NCBI GenBank assembly: GCA_007922305.1
Contig: ML677373.1
Location: 20,109,348 to 20,173,347 of the forward strand
DNA from: Dermatemys mawii
Taxonomy: Eukaryota > Chordata > Testudines > Dermatemydidae
Direction: 5' to 3'
DNA length: 64,000 bases
The position numbers were made by a program, and so were the translations under genes. Below, in pieces: positions 1-9,535 of the stretch (position 1 is the first letter of the stretch; each line of letters begins with the position of its first letter). The notes below the pieces were generated by a model. That model had not been told where the DNA came from. It did no database searches and was given only the letters and a program-made list of their open reading frames with translations.

Positions 1-108
1 GTCCCGATTTTATAGGGACAGTCCCGATTTTGGGTGCTTTTTCTTATATAGGCTCCTATTGCCCCCCATCCCCATCTCAGTTTTTTACAATTGCTGTCTG
101 GTCACCCT
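1..108. repeat. TIR-type interspersed repeat, cut by window start
   Basis: The segment ends with TCTGGTCACCCT (97-108). The same family at 8625 begins with the inverted form AGGGTGACCAGA, so this is one end of a short terminal-inverted-repeat element. The body carries the motif TTTTATAGGGACAGTCC, shared by both copies. The left end lies outside the window. The transposon superfamily was not determined. Confidence 0.65.
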
Positions 109-194
109 AAGTATTAAACGACACCATTCAACTATTTGAATAATTCTGTACTTCCCCTTCCCATGCACCAAACCTTTAGCAACTAGTATCCCAA

Positions 195-300
195 CCAAAA
201 TCAGGCCCTTCCATTGTGCTAGGCACTGTACAAACATATAATAAGACAGCCCACGTCTCAAAGAGCTCCTGATCTTGCAAAGACTGAAGTGTGGGCTTGA
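195..300. repeat. Amniote interspersed repeat fragment
   Basis: The phrase 'tgtgctaggcactgtacaaa' followed by 'caaagagctcctgatctt' is typical of an old dispersed repeat of amniotes (L2/CR1-like or MIR-like). A related piece may occur near 22060-22110. Family assignment is from memory and uncertain. Confidence 0.35.
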
Positions 301-429
301 CTTACTACTCTCAAGTAGTCCCTCTAAAGTCAGTGGGAGTAGTTACAGTATATAACTCTAGGGATAGTTGTAAATCTTTTCAGGAATGAGGCCTGATTAG
401 AACAGACAAAAAATGGGTAGGAGAAAGGG

Positions 430-575
430 AGTAATACTTTGATCTACATTTCACTAAGGCACAGAGAGATCAAGTAACTTATTGGAGGAAACACAGGATA
501 TCTATGGCAGATCTGAGAATCAAACCCCGAGCTCCTGAGTCCCAGTACACTGCCTTTAAACAAGATCATCCTTCC
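430..575 (-). repeat. MIR/CORE-SINE-like fragment
   Basis: Read on the minus strand, it has the familiar MIR order: an acquired-or-listed-diagnosis-like motif 'gggactcaggagctcggggt', then 'gatctgccatag', then the run ending in the GTTACTTGATCTCTCTGTGCC motif. Divergence is high, as expected for an old SINE. Confidence 0.5.
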
Positions 576-1199
576 TTTCCTTTCATCCAAGTGTTTTGCA
601 AACCTTGTGGACCAAGCCCACCAGCACTCAGACAATGTGAACAGCTTTAGTTGAGCCGTTAGTCTTACTGAAATCACGTAGGAATGAACCTACTCATGTC
701 ACGTGTACATCCAGGCCTATTAAATTAGAAAATACCAAGAAAATGGAAAACATGCTCCTAAACCACAAATAATTTGGTTATATTAACTTTTAGAACAACG
801 GTTAAGTAAACAAGTGTATTTAAACTTGAGGGCAGATCCTGCAAACCCTTAATTAGATGAGTAATGCTCATGTGAGTGCTAAAGTCAATGGGAATGCTGT
901 ACGTGTAAGGAAAACATGAGAGTATTTTGTGGTAGGTACGTGATCATACGGCTGTAGGACATGGCTCTGATCTTGTACAAGGATCCACAGAGTCCCACCA
1001 AAGTCAGTTGGACTTCATGTGAACATAAGCATCTACCTGGGTGAATCCCTATCCCCTTTCACAAGATCTTCTTTTAGAAATCTCTTTTGTTTTAGAATTC
1101 ACAAACATGTCAGTCTCTGGCAAAGTGTGTATTTTAGAGAAAGTGTTTCTGTTAAAACAAATAGCTCCAAATTAACACTATTGCTGAGCTCATATTGAC
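576..1199. other. Intergenic stretch, nothing recognised
   Basis: AT-rich sequence with no exon-like reading frame, splice-site pair or recognised repeat. The phrase 'aagtcaatgggaatgctgt' near 882-900 resembles a motif also seen near 46677 and 59250, and may be the relic of an old dispersed repeat. Confidence 0.4.
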
Positions 1200-1425
1200 A
1201 TATTGGCAGCTCTGCGGCAGCTTCCCCTTTTGTCCGCCCTCTTCCCCCCCGACCCCAAATCAGTGGCCCTGCTGATAGGATCCCTTCCGGCAGGGCCGCT
1301 GACGGGGTGGTAAAAGGGGCAGCGATGTTAAAGTGCTGCTGCGGCTGCTTATGGGCCAGTACCAGCTTCTTATCGGTATGCCGTACCGGTATTGGCCTAT
1401 TTTCACCCCTAGGCTTAGGTTGACT
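1200..1425. repeat. GC-rich interspersed repeat, unclassified
   Basis: A GC-rich island in AT-rich surroundings that ends in 'ggtatgccgtaccggtattgg', a near-palindrome (TACCGGTA core) of the kind found at one end of turtle dispersed repeats. No clean terminal repeat or target duplication was found, so boundaries are approximate. Confidence 0.35.
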
Positions 1426-1518
1426 TAATTACATCACACAGATAGTAACATTTTTCTCAGCCCTGAGCAATGTTTTGGCCCAAACTAACTTTGTAATCAA
1501 GTATCAGAATGGTAATCA

Positions 1519-1628
1519 TGTTAGTCTGTATCCACAAAAACGGCAAGGAGTCCGGTGGCACCTTAAAGACTAACAGATTTATTTGGGCATAAGCTTTCAT
1601 GGGTAAAAAAACACTTCTTCAGGTGCAG
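1519..1628 (-). repeat. Penelope-like element terminal fragment
   Basis: On the minus strand this reads CCTGAAGAAGTG, then ACCCATGAAAGCTTATGCCC, then 'gttagtctttaaggtgccac' and 'ggatacagactaaca'. The same order of motifs occurs in both terminal repeats of the Penelope-like element at 3097-6183, so this is a detached end of a related element in the opposite orientation. It also carries the hammerhead-ribozyme-like core described in the findings, here with CTGAAGA intact. Confidence 0.75.
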
Positions 1629-2925
1629 TTTTTTACCTTTGTAGTGTAGAACTAATTTGCAAACATAGCAGGGGGAACAGTTGAAATTAAGAGAATTGTA
1701 GGAAAGCACTTCTATTATTATTAAACCTCTTGAAAACAAAATGTAAAAGCTGGTCTTATATTACCTGCTTTTGTTCATAAAGTTCAAACAGTGCTTGTTG
1801 ATGAAATATTAATATCCAAAGAGGAGTCGATCCTGAACAGATGTATGTCATGCCTATTTTAAATAATTGTGTCTGATTAGCCCCTATAGTTGAAAACTTG
1901 CTGTTTGGGATGGTAATAATAAAATTACCCATAGACAGGTTTTTAAAATCCAGCCACAAGAGCAACTGAGACTTGTGTAATACAAGTTGTAATCATACTT
2001 ATATTTTGCCATCCAATACTGTTGCAACAGGATTGACCAATCTTCTTTGTAGCTAGCTGCCTACAGCTAGTACTTAACCTCTGTGGTGAAGACATACTAT
2101 GCTCGCCTTAATGAAGGGAGTGTTGGAAAAAACCACCGACTCTGAACAAACATCGAACATAGCTGAGTCAGACTTGAGGGAAGGGTTTTTGATAGATTGT
2201 CTTCAGAGATTAGGGGTTGTGTCACAGATGCTGGGCTAACAGCACTTTGGCCTCCCTTTTGGCCTCTGAGTGCACTCATCACCAGTGTTGAGCCTTTACC
2301 TTTCTTTGGGTGTAATCATGTGATTCTTCCATTCTTAGACTGGGTGCTGAGCTACAGTACCTTGTGTGTTGACCATGCTCACCCAGCAGGTCTGACTGGG
2401 TACGGTTCCTGTCATTCTGCCCTTTGGGAGCCTGTGATCAGTGGGTTAGTGACCCATACCAGCTTTCTTAAAACACAGCATAGGAAAAAAGGATTTTAAA
2501 ACAAAAAAGGGTCTACATGCATTCTTATCTAGAATGTCCCTGTCTTCCTGATCGGGACCCCAGTAGCTCTAACTTCCCTCAGAGCTCCACTCAGCAAGCT
2601 CTTGGATCTCATTCTTTAAAACTCGTCTCTGTCTTTGAAGGAGAATGTGTCTCTTTAAACCCTTTGAGACTCTTAGATCCTCCTTTCCACAGGGACCAAG
2701 CTGCTTCTGGAGAAACTGGTCTGGCATGTGACACTGCGCTCCATATGTTTTATGGAAATATGCTTATGAGTGTGAATATGATGTAACTGGAATATGCTTT
2801 ATACAAAAGGTCTCTTGTAAGGTATCATAACAAAGGTTATAACCTACTGAATTACTTCTATTGTATGCATGTATCATTTTTGTATCTGAAGCTAGAAATA
2901 TGAAGTATAACTCTGAAGTATAATG
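1629..2925. other. Intergenic stretch, no gene recognised
   Basis: Short open frames in this interval show no domain and no codon-like bias. The part from about 2690 to 2925 ('tttatggaaatatgcttatg' onward) resembles a frequent turtle dispersed repeat, but I cannot name its class with confidence. Confidence 0.35.
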
Positions 2926-3078
2926 CTTCCTGCAGCCCCCATTGGACTGGAGTGGCGAACCGCGGCCAGTGGCATCCACGATCGGCTGAATCTGCGGACG
3001 TGGCAGATAAACAAACCAGCTGGGCCCACCAACGGTGCTTACCCTGGGGGGGCCATGTGCCAAAGTTGCCGATCCCTG
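2926..3078. mobile_element. Truncated hAT-type element end
   Basis: The 3' end reads GTGCCAAAGTTGCCGATCCCTG (3057-3078). On the other strand that is a CAGGGATCGGCAAC terminal inverted repeat of the hAT type. The body is GC-rich and carries 'gtggcgaaccgcggccagtgg'. The opposite end is not found upstream, so the copy is truncated. The Penelope-like element begins only 18 bp beyond this end. Confidence 0.55.
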
Positions 3079-3096
3079 CCATATAACCCTGCCATA

Positions 3097-3258
3097 TAAC
3101 CCTGTTATCTCCCACCTGGTTCTTGCCTACCTATTTATACCTACCCCTGGATACTTCCACTGCATGCATCCGACGAAGTGGGTACTAGCCCATGAAAGCT
3201 TATGCTCTAAAACTTTAGTTAGTCTTTAAGGTGCCACAGGACTCTTTGTCACTTCTGC
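3097..3258 (+). repeat. 5' pseudo-LTR of the Penelope-like element
   Basis: A 162-bp repeat matching 6022-6183 at 157 of 162 positions. It includes a hammerhead-like block: CCGACGAA, stem GTGGG/CCCAT, then GAAAGCTTATGCTC. It is preceded by two adjacent 13-bp copies of CCATATAACCCTG (3079-3091 and 3092-3104). The second copy runs into the repeat start. Confidence 0.88.
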
Positions 3259-3299
3259 AATTCCAGACTAACACGGCTACCCCTCTGATTCTTGACAAC

Positions 3300-5162
3300 A
3301 TGCAAGGCACTGCATTTAGCCGTATGGAGTGGAAATCCATCAACCTCATGAAGAAACTTGCACAAGTACAGACAGATATCATCTTTCTCTCCAAATGCAA
3401 ACGGATGGACATCATACCAAATGGACTGAAGGTGAAAAATCCATTGCTTTCTACATACTGCACAGACTACAGTGAGAGATTATGCCAGACACTATCTAAG
3501 AAACTGAGGAACCACCTGATCAGCATCCTGTACAGCAAACAGGAAAACATCAAAAAAGAGCTTTCCAACCTGGAGACCTTGATAAACAACCAACCCTTCA
3601 CACAAACAGACTTTACTAAAATAAGACAGGAGATCTATATTACACACTTCACTGCTCTACAAAAGAAAAAGGACTGCAAGCTATCTAAAATCCTGCCTGC
3701 CACATGGGGCCACAGCAGTGGTACCCCTAACTCACCCAGCAATATCGTCAATCTATCCAGCTACACACTCAGCCCGGCAGAAGAGTCTGTCCTATCTCGA
3801 GGACTCTCATTCTGCCCCACCACCCCCACGAACAAGATACAATTCTGTGGTGATCTGGAAGCCTACTTTCGCCGTCTCCGACTCAAAGAATACTTTCAAG
3901 ACTACATAGAACAACGCACTGACACTCAGACACCATCCCACCAGCAGCACAAGAAGAAGAACTCCACATGGACTCCTCCTGGGGGTCGAAATGACAGTCT
4001 GGACCTATACATAGAATGCTTCCGCCGACGTGCACAGGCAGAAATTGTGGAAAAACAACATCGCCTGCCCCACAACCTAAGTCGAGCAGAACGCAATGCT
4101 ATCCACAGCCCCAGAAACAACCCTGACATCATAATCAAAGAGGCTGATAAAGGAGGTGCTGTTGTCATCATGGACAGGTCTGACTACCAAAAGGAGGCTA
4201 CCAGACAACTCTCCAACACCAATTTCTACAGGCCACTTCCCTCAGATCCCACTGAAGAATATACTAAGAAACTGCACTGTCTACTCAGGACACTCCCTAC
4301 ACTAACACAGGAACAAATTAACATACCCTTAGAGCCCCGACCGGGGTTATTCTATCTTTTACCCAAGATCCACAAACCTGGAAATCCTGGACGCCCCATC
4401 ATCTCGGGCATTGGCACTCTCACTGAAGGACTGTCTGGATATGTGGACACTGTACTCAGACCCTACGCCACCAGCACTCCCAGCTATCTCCGTGACACCA
4501 CCGACTTCCTGAGGAAACTACAATGCATTGGTGACCTTCCAGAAAACACCATCCTAGCCACCATGGATGTAGAGGCTCTCTACACAAACGTTGCACACAA
4601 AGATGGAATACAAGCTGTCAGAAATAGTATCCTTGATGATGCCACAGCACAAGTGGTTGCTAAGCTCTGTGACTTTATCCTCACACACAATTATGTCAAA
4701 TTTGGTGACAATATATACTTCCAGACCAGTGGCACCGCTATGGGCACCCGCATGGCCCCACAGTATGCCAACATCTTTATGGCTGACCTGGAACAACGCT
4801 TCCTCAGCTCTCGTTCACTCACGCCCCTCCTCTATCTACGCTACATTGATGACATCTTCATCATCTGGACCCATGGGAAAGAAACTCTGGAAGAATTCCA
4901 CCATGATTTCAACAGCTTCCACCCCACCATCCACCTCAGCCTGGACCAGTCTACACGGGAGGTCCACTTCCTGGACACCACGGTGAAAATTAGTGACGGC
5001 CACATCAACACCACCCTATACCGAAAACCTACCGACAGCTATGCCTACCTTCATGCCACCAGCTTCCATCCCGGGCACACCACACAATCCATTGTCTACA
5101 GCCAAGCACTGAGGTACAATCGTATTTGCTCCAACCCCTCAGACAGAGACCAACACCTATAA
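3300..5162 (+). pseudogene. Penelope-like reverse transcriptase region, ends at premature stop
   Basis: This is the N-terminal and reverse transcriptase part of the element's single reading frame, 620 codons from the first ATG to TAA at 5160-5162. Visible landmarks are: a DKGG motif (about 4147-4158) of the kind found in Penelope-type RTs; motif A with Asp at about residue 423 (ATMDVEALYTN); motif B (SGTAMGTRMAPQYAN); and the catalytic YIDD box at residues 515-518 (4842-4853). These are the residues needed for RNA-templated DNA synthesis. The same frame stays open past the stop to 5987, so the TAA is a nonsense change inside one ancestral polyprotein and not a natural terminus. The open frame extends upstream of 3300 but without an ATG. 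The copy is probably not autonomous. Confidence 0.9.
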
Positions 5163-5987
5163 GATCTCCACCAAGCTTTCTCAAAACTACAATACCCGCA
5201 CAAGGAAATAAGGACACAGATCAACAGAGCCAGACGTATACCCAGAAGCCTGCTGCTGCAAGACAAGCCCAAGAAAGAAAACAACAGAACACCACTGGCC
5301 ATCACCTACAGTTCTCAGTTAAAGCCTCTCCAACGCATCATCAGGGATCTACAACCCATCCTGGACAACAATCCCTCACTCTCACAGGCCTTGGGAGGCA
5401 GACCAGTCCTGGCCTACAGACAACCTGCCAACCTCAAGCATATTCTCACCAGCAACAGCACACTGCGCCATAATAACTCTAACTCAGGAACCAATCCATG
5501 CAACAAGCCTCAGTGCCAACTCTGCCCACACATCTACACCAGCAACACCATCACAGGACCAAACCAGATCAGCCACACCATTACTGGTTCATTCACCTGC
5601 ACATCTACCAATGTAATATACGCCATTATGTGCCAGCAATGTCCCTCTGCTATGTACATCGGCCAAACTGGACAGTCCCTACGAAAAAGGATAAATGGAC
5701 ACAAATCAGATATCAGGAATGGCAATATACAAAAACCTGTAGGAGAACACTTCAACCTCGCTGGACACACTATTGAAGATTTAAAGGTCAGCATTTTACA
5801 GCAAAAAAACTTCAAGTCCAGACTACAAAGAGAGACTGCAGAGCTGCAATTCATTTGCAAATTTGATACTATCAATCAAGGATTGAACAAAGATTACGAA
5901 TGGCTAGCTAACTACAAAAGCAGCTTCTCTTCTCTCGCTATTCACACCTCCAATTCAGCTGCTAGAGGAACATCTCACCCTCCCTGA
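5163..5987 (+). pseudogene. Penelope-like GIY-YIG endonuclease region, downstream of the stop
   Basis: The reading frame of the reverse transcriptase resumes directly after the TAA and runs without further stops to TGA at 5985-5987. A Cys-rich cluster (CNKPQCQLCPH, about 5500-5532) precedes the nuclease, as in the zinc-finger-like linker of several vertebrate Penelope-like families. The GIY-YIG core reads VIYAIMC at 5613 and MYIGQTG at 5652, followed by Arg in LRKRINGHKSD and by EHFNLAGH. GIY-YIG nucleases nick target DNA to prime reverse transcription. No separate start codon is needed, because the domain is the C-terminus of the same protein. Confidence 0.9.
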
Positions 5988-6021
5988 TTAGAGATAACAA
6001 GCTGGTTCAACCTCATTGGAC

Positions 6022-6183
6022 TAACCCTGTTATCTCCCACCTGGTTCTTGCCTACCTATTTATACCTGCCCCTGGATACTTCCACTGCATGCATCCAACG
6101 AAGTGGGTACTAGCCCACGAAAGCTTATGCTCTAAAACTTTAGTTAGTCTTTAAGGTGCCACTGGACTCTTTGTCACTCCTGC
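6022..6183 (+). repeat. 3' pseudo-LTR of the Penelope-like element
   Basis: Second copy of the 162-bp repeat, beginning 34 bp after the stop codon of the polyprotein. Differences from the 5' copy include CCAACGAA instead of CCGACGAA and CCCAC instead of CCCAT in the hammerhead-like stem II. The latter makes the stem fully Watson-Crick. Confidence 0.88.
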
Positions 6184-6876
6184 CATGTACTATCCTCAGC
6201 CCACGAGCAGAGATCCGACAAAACAATTAGGATTAAAACTTTATGTTTCAGGGCATAAAATGTCCCCTTTATCGACCGAGGGTTAGGAAGAAATTTCCCT
6301 TGGGGGAGTTTACTCTAGAATCGTGCAGTTTCTTGCCCCTTTCTCTGAAGCATCTACTATTGGCCGCGGTCAGCTCCAGAATACTGGACAAGACAAATCA
6401 TGGATCTGAATGGAGTGGCACTTCATGTGTTCCTACAGTTCCTATTGATTTGAGTGGGAGCTACATATGTTGATCGAGGCCAACATATGACCCTTAGAAA
6501 ATGCATTTCACGTACTCATGAAAATAATTATAAGTGCTGAAGACAGAAATTCCATTGTAAATGATCATTGGGTCCATCCTCCTGCAAGTGCAGAGCTTAG
6601 TCGCTGTTTCTAAGGCCAGCAGGGACCACTGTGGTCTTCTAGTCTGAAGTCCTGCATAACACAGGCCAGAGAACTTCCCCAAGATAATTCCTGTTTGGAC
6701 TGGAGCATATGTTTTAGAAAAACATCTACTGATGGTGTAGCATCACTTTGCAGATTCTTTCATAACCAGAAGGTCACAGAGTGTGAATGGTTTCAAATGC
6801 CAGAGAAAATTTCTAAGCATAGTATCTTATTGCGTGGGATGGTTTCTTGAGAAGTGGTGGAAACCCCAGCTCTAGG
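6184..6876. other. Intergenic stretch with probable CR1 remnant at its end
   Basis: No gene was recognised. The phrases 'gaccactgtggtcttctagt' (6625) and 'agtggtggaaaccccagctc' (6853) match the style of CR1 LINE 3' regions. The latter piece continues after the MITE at 7045. Confidence 0.4.
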
Positions 6877-7044
6877 CAGCACTTAATTTATAATGGAAGA
6901 AGTGCTGGGGCTCCAATAATTAGGTGCCAGGGCTCAAGCAATTTTTTTACATTCATAATTGATGCAGCAAGCCCAGACGTACTGGGGCTATGAACTGCCA
7001 ACTCTAGAGATGTTGGGCTCAGCCCCGGCAGTAATTAAGCACTG
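6877..7044. mobile_element. Short TIR element inside a CR1 fragment
   Basis: The ends are CAGCACTTAATT and, inverted, CAGTGCTTAATT (10 of 12 matching). The 168-bp insert separates two parts of what reads as one CR1 3' region. Flanking octamers GCTCTAGG and ACAATAGG agree at 5 of 8 positions, so the target duplication is only weakly supported. Confidence 0.5.
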
Positions 7045-7190
7045 ACAATAGGGAAACTTAAAACTAGATTGGACAAAGCAGCAGAGAATATACTGTAGGA
7101 GCATTTTGCATTTGTTTCCAGGAGCTAGACTAAACAGGACCTCAAAAGTCTGTTTCATCTCTGATTCTACTGCTCAGATTGCATGTGTGA
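7045..7190 (+). repeat. CR1 LINE 3' fragment
   Basis: The order 'gggaaacttaaaactagatt', 'gacaaagcagcagagaatat', 'ctgtaggagca', 'ggagctagactaaacaggac' and 'catctctgattctactg' is the familiar tail of turtle CR1 LINEs, moderately diverged. Confidence 0.6.
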
Positions 7191-8167
7191 GTGAAACACT
7201 CAAATGATACAAACCCTGCCATCTAAAATAAATGTATTGTTAACCTTGTAACTTCTGTTCCTGTTTATGTCCCATGTTTATACAAATTGTTCCATGGCTT
7301 TGAAAAAATACCAAACCCAGATCACCAACGGGTCATCTACACCAGCGCTGCTAAACTTGGTCATGCTGGAATTGCCTCCAAAACAGACATGCTGCTGACT
7401 TAATTTTGCCATGAAAAAGCAAAGAGTGTTTTCAGCTTGTTAATATTAGACTCCAAGAAGCCATCTCTGAAAAGTCTGACTGCTCTTTCTTCCTCCAAAG
7501 CAATAGCTACCTCAGAAGAGACCCCATATGCTGGGAAAGGAGAGTCTGAAATTGCCTCTCACCCCTGGAGGTGCCTTGTCCAGTGCAGGACAGGAGAGTG
7601 GTAGCTGTATGTACCTTGCCATTGTCTATGCTGCACCTCTTTGGTGAGAGGTGGTTCATTTTCTGGAGTAATTAAAAAAAAAAATGACGTCAAGTAATTC
7701 CCAATCCCAAATCAGAACTATATGAACTCTGCAGTCAGGTCGGAAACACAGGCTGGCTACACTCTGCAAATATGATCTGAAATCTGTCATCTGACAATGA
7801 GGAGGCTTGGCTGTATTGGAAAATGGATCGTTCAGGTTTGTGATGTTACAAGTGTGGCTACCAGTCCATGACTTGGTTGTTTTGATCCAGTGTACTGTGG
7901 ATCCTAGGGAGAGGATGGAAGAAATCCTACATAGCCTGTGCAGAAGAGCTTAGTGCTGGAGTCACTGTGAGATCTGACTTATCTCCCTAGTTTGGGAGAG
8001 TGGACAGACTGAGACCCAGAGTAAGCAGGAGTTAAGAATGGATGTACAGAGCTGTGCAAAGCAGGAAGCCATTTGCAGTGCATCCACCAAGCTTCATGGA
8101 GCTTATTTTACAAAACCCAGAAATGGTGCTATGGATTGGAGTGCCATCTACTGGCAATTCATATATA
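7191..8167. other. Intergenic stretch, nothing recognised
   Basis: No exon-like frame, recognised repeat or RNA gene was found. A TGACGTCA-like octamer (atgacgtcaag, near 7684) occurs in isolation without promoter-like surroundings. Confidence 0.4.
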
Positions 8168-8175
8168 TACTAGAT

Positions 8176-8529
8176 CAGTGTTTCCCAAACTTTTTTGGCC
8201 ACGGAACACGTCAGCCTGGTATATATTTACGGAACACGTATAATATTTTACGGAACACTTATAATATTATTTGGTAGTCATTTTTGTAGTCGTTTGGTTT
8301 TCAAATAAAAAAATCATGTTATTTATGCCGTGATATTCAATACGAGATCTATCAATAACCAGAAAAAGAGTTTTATGTTAAATTATACTCATTCAAAAAG
8401 AGTTATAAACTACGCTTCAAATATGCCAAATTTAAAATTAAAAAAAATTTAAAGACCCTTTTTTAAAAATTACGATTCTTTCACGGAACACCCATTCACA
8501 TCACGCGGAACACAGTTTGGGAAACACTG
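8176..8529. mobile_element. hAT-type MITE, perfect 8-bp target duplication
   Basis: The terminal inverted repeats are CAGTGTTTCCCAAACT at the left and its exact complement at the right. Flanks are TACTAGAT at 8168-8175 and TACTAGAT at 8530-8537, an exact 8-bp target-site duplication as made by hAT transposases. The 354-bp body is AT-rich and contains several 'acggaacac' repeats but no coding frame, so the copy is non-autonomous. Confidence 0.9.
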
Positions 8530-8624
8530 TACTAGATTTATATACAAACCATAGAGCACACTGATAATCGGAGCAACTCCACTGAATGACTCGAGTTGCA
8601 GATGCATGCAAGTGGTCTGAATGT

Positions 8625-8706
8625 AGGGTGACCAGATGCCTCGATTTTATAGGGACAGTCCTGATTTTTGGGTCTTTTTCTTATATAGGCTCCTATTATC
8701 CCCCAC
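8625..8706. repeat. TIR-type repeat fragment, same family as 1-108
   Basis: Begins with AGGGTGACCAGA, the inverted form of the end seen at 97-108, followed by the shared 'ttttatagggacagtcc' motif and 'cttatataggctcctatta'. It breaks off at 'cccccaccc', where another dispersed sequence ('agggctggtagaaggatg') begins, so the far end is missing. Confidence 0.6.
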
Positions 8707-9223
8707 CCAGGGCTGGTAGAAGGATGTTTTGCGCCCTAGGCGAAACTTCCACCTTGTGCCCCTCCGAAAACTAGTAAACATAGCATTATAAACAGCCTAT
8801 CAGAATGGGTAATGGCTGTTGTAATGTTTCTTTTTTACCTTTAAGGTGTTTCAATTGTTTGCCATTGCCTCTGATGGTCTCCCATTCAAAATCTTCCTGT
8901 TGTGCAAAGCTAAACAACTGAGCATTGCATCACTAGCCAAGTTAGGCAGGGTGACAAATCCCCCTTGAGTAAGAAGAGGGGGCTGGAGGGAGTTTAGGGA
9001 GGGAGGAAAGAGGAGGAAGAGAAGGAAAGGAGTTAAGGTGAACGCCAAGCACATATCTTGTAGGACACTGAAGGTGAGGATAAGCAGCCTGATTCTGATG
9101 TATGAAAAGACAAGATACCAAGGGTGGGGTGATTGAAGAGAGTGATGTGGTCAGGAAAGAAGGGGGATATTAGCAGCTGCCTTTTGGACAGGCAGCAGCT
9201 GCTGTCTATAGGGGAATCTGACG
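8707..9223. other. Intergenic stretch with repeat-like start
   Basis: The first 60 bp ('tgcgccctaggcgaaacttc') resemble a dispersed turtle repeat inserted in the previous element. The purine-rich run at 8975-9035 is simple-sequence-like. Nothing else is recognised. Confidence 0.35.
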
Positions 9224-9231
9224 GTTTACAG

Positions 9232-9527
9232 CAGGGGTCTCCAAACTTTATGAGACGAAGGCCATATTAGATTTTTGAAGGGGCTTCGGGGGCCGAAGCA
9301 ACTATGAAAAAATTCAATATATGCAAATATATGCAATATCCCCCCCCCCCTTTGCTCCTCTGGCCGCTGCCGTGCCGTCACCCCTCTGCACATGGGGCTG
9401 CCGGCAGCAGCTCCTGGGGGTGGGGGGAGGTGGCAGCTTCTCCAGGTGTGCCTGCTCAGCTGGAGGGCCAGACAAATCAAAGTCGGGGGCCGGATCCAGC
9501 CCCCGGGCCATAGTTTGGAGACCCCTG
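9232..9527. mobile_element. hAT-type MITE, perfect 8-bp target duplication
   Basis: The left end CAGGGGTCTCCAAACT is matched perfectly by the inverted right end. The target-site duplication GTTTACAG is exact at 9224-9231 and 9528-9535. The 296-bp body holds a run of ten C residues near 9341 and GC-rich sequence but no transposase frame. Confidence 0.92.
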
Positions 9528-9535
9528 GTTTACAG

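Larger units (their letters stand above)
3097..6183 (+). mobile_element. Penelope-like retroelement with direct terminal repeats
   Basis: Direct repeats of 162 bp at 3097-3258 and 6022-6183 differ at only five positions with no indel. Between them lies one long reading frame with reverse transcriptase motifs followed by a C-terminal GIY-YIG endonuclease, the domain order that defines endonuclease-bearing Penelope-like elements. Pseudo-LTR repeats in direct order are also typical of this group. Candidate 8-bp flanking duplications CCTGCCAT occur at 3088-3095 and 6179-6186, though the second overlaps the repeat end. The 97% identity of the terminal repeats and single stop codon imply a fairly recent insertion. 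Neptune and Poseidon are the vertebrate subgroups I would test first. Confidence 0.92.

Noticed and set aside
7680..7692. CRE-like ATGACGTCAAG octamer
   Set aside because: Single motif in AT-rich intergenic sequence with no CpG island, start site or neighbouring motifs.
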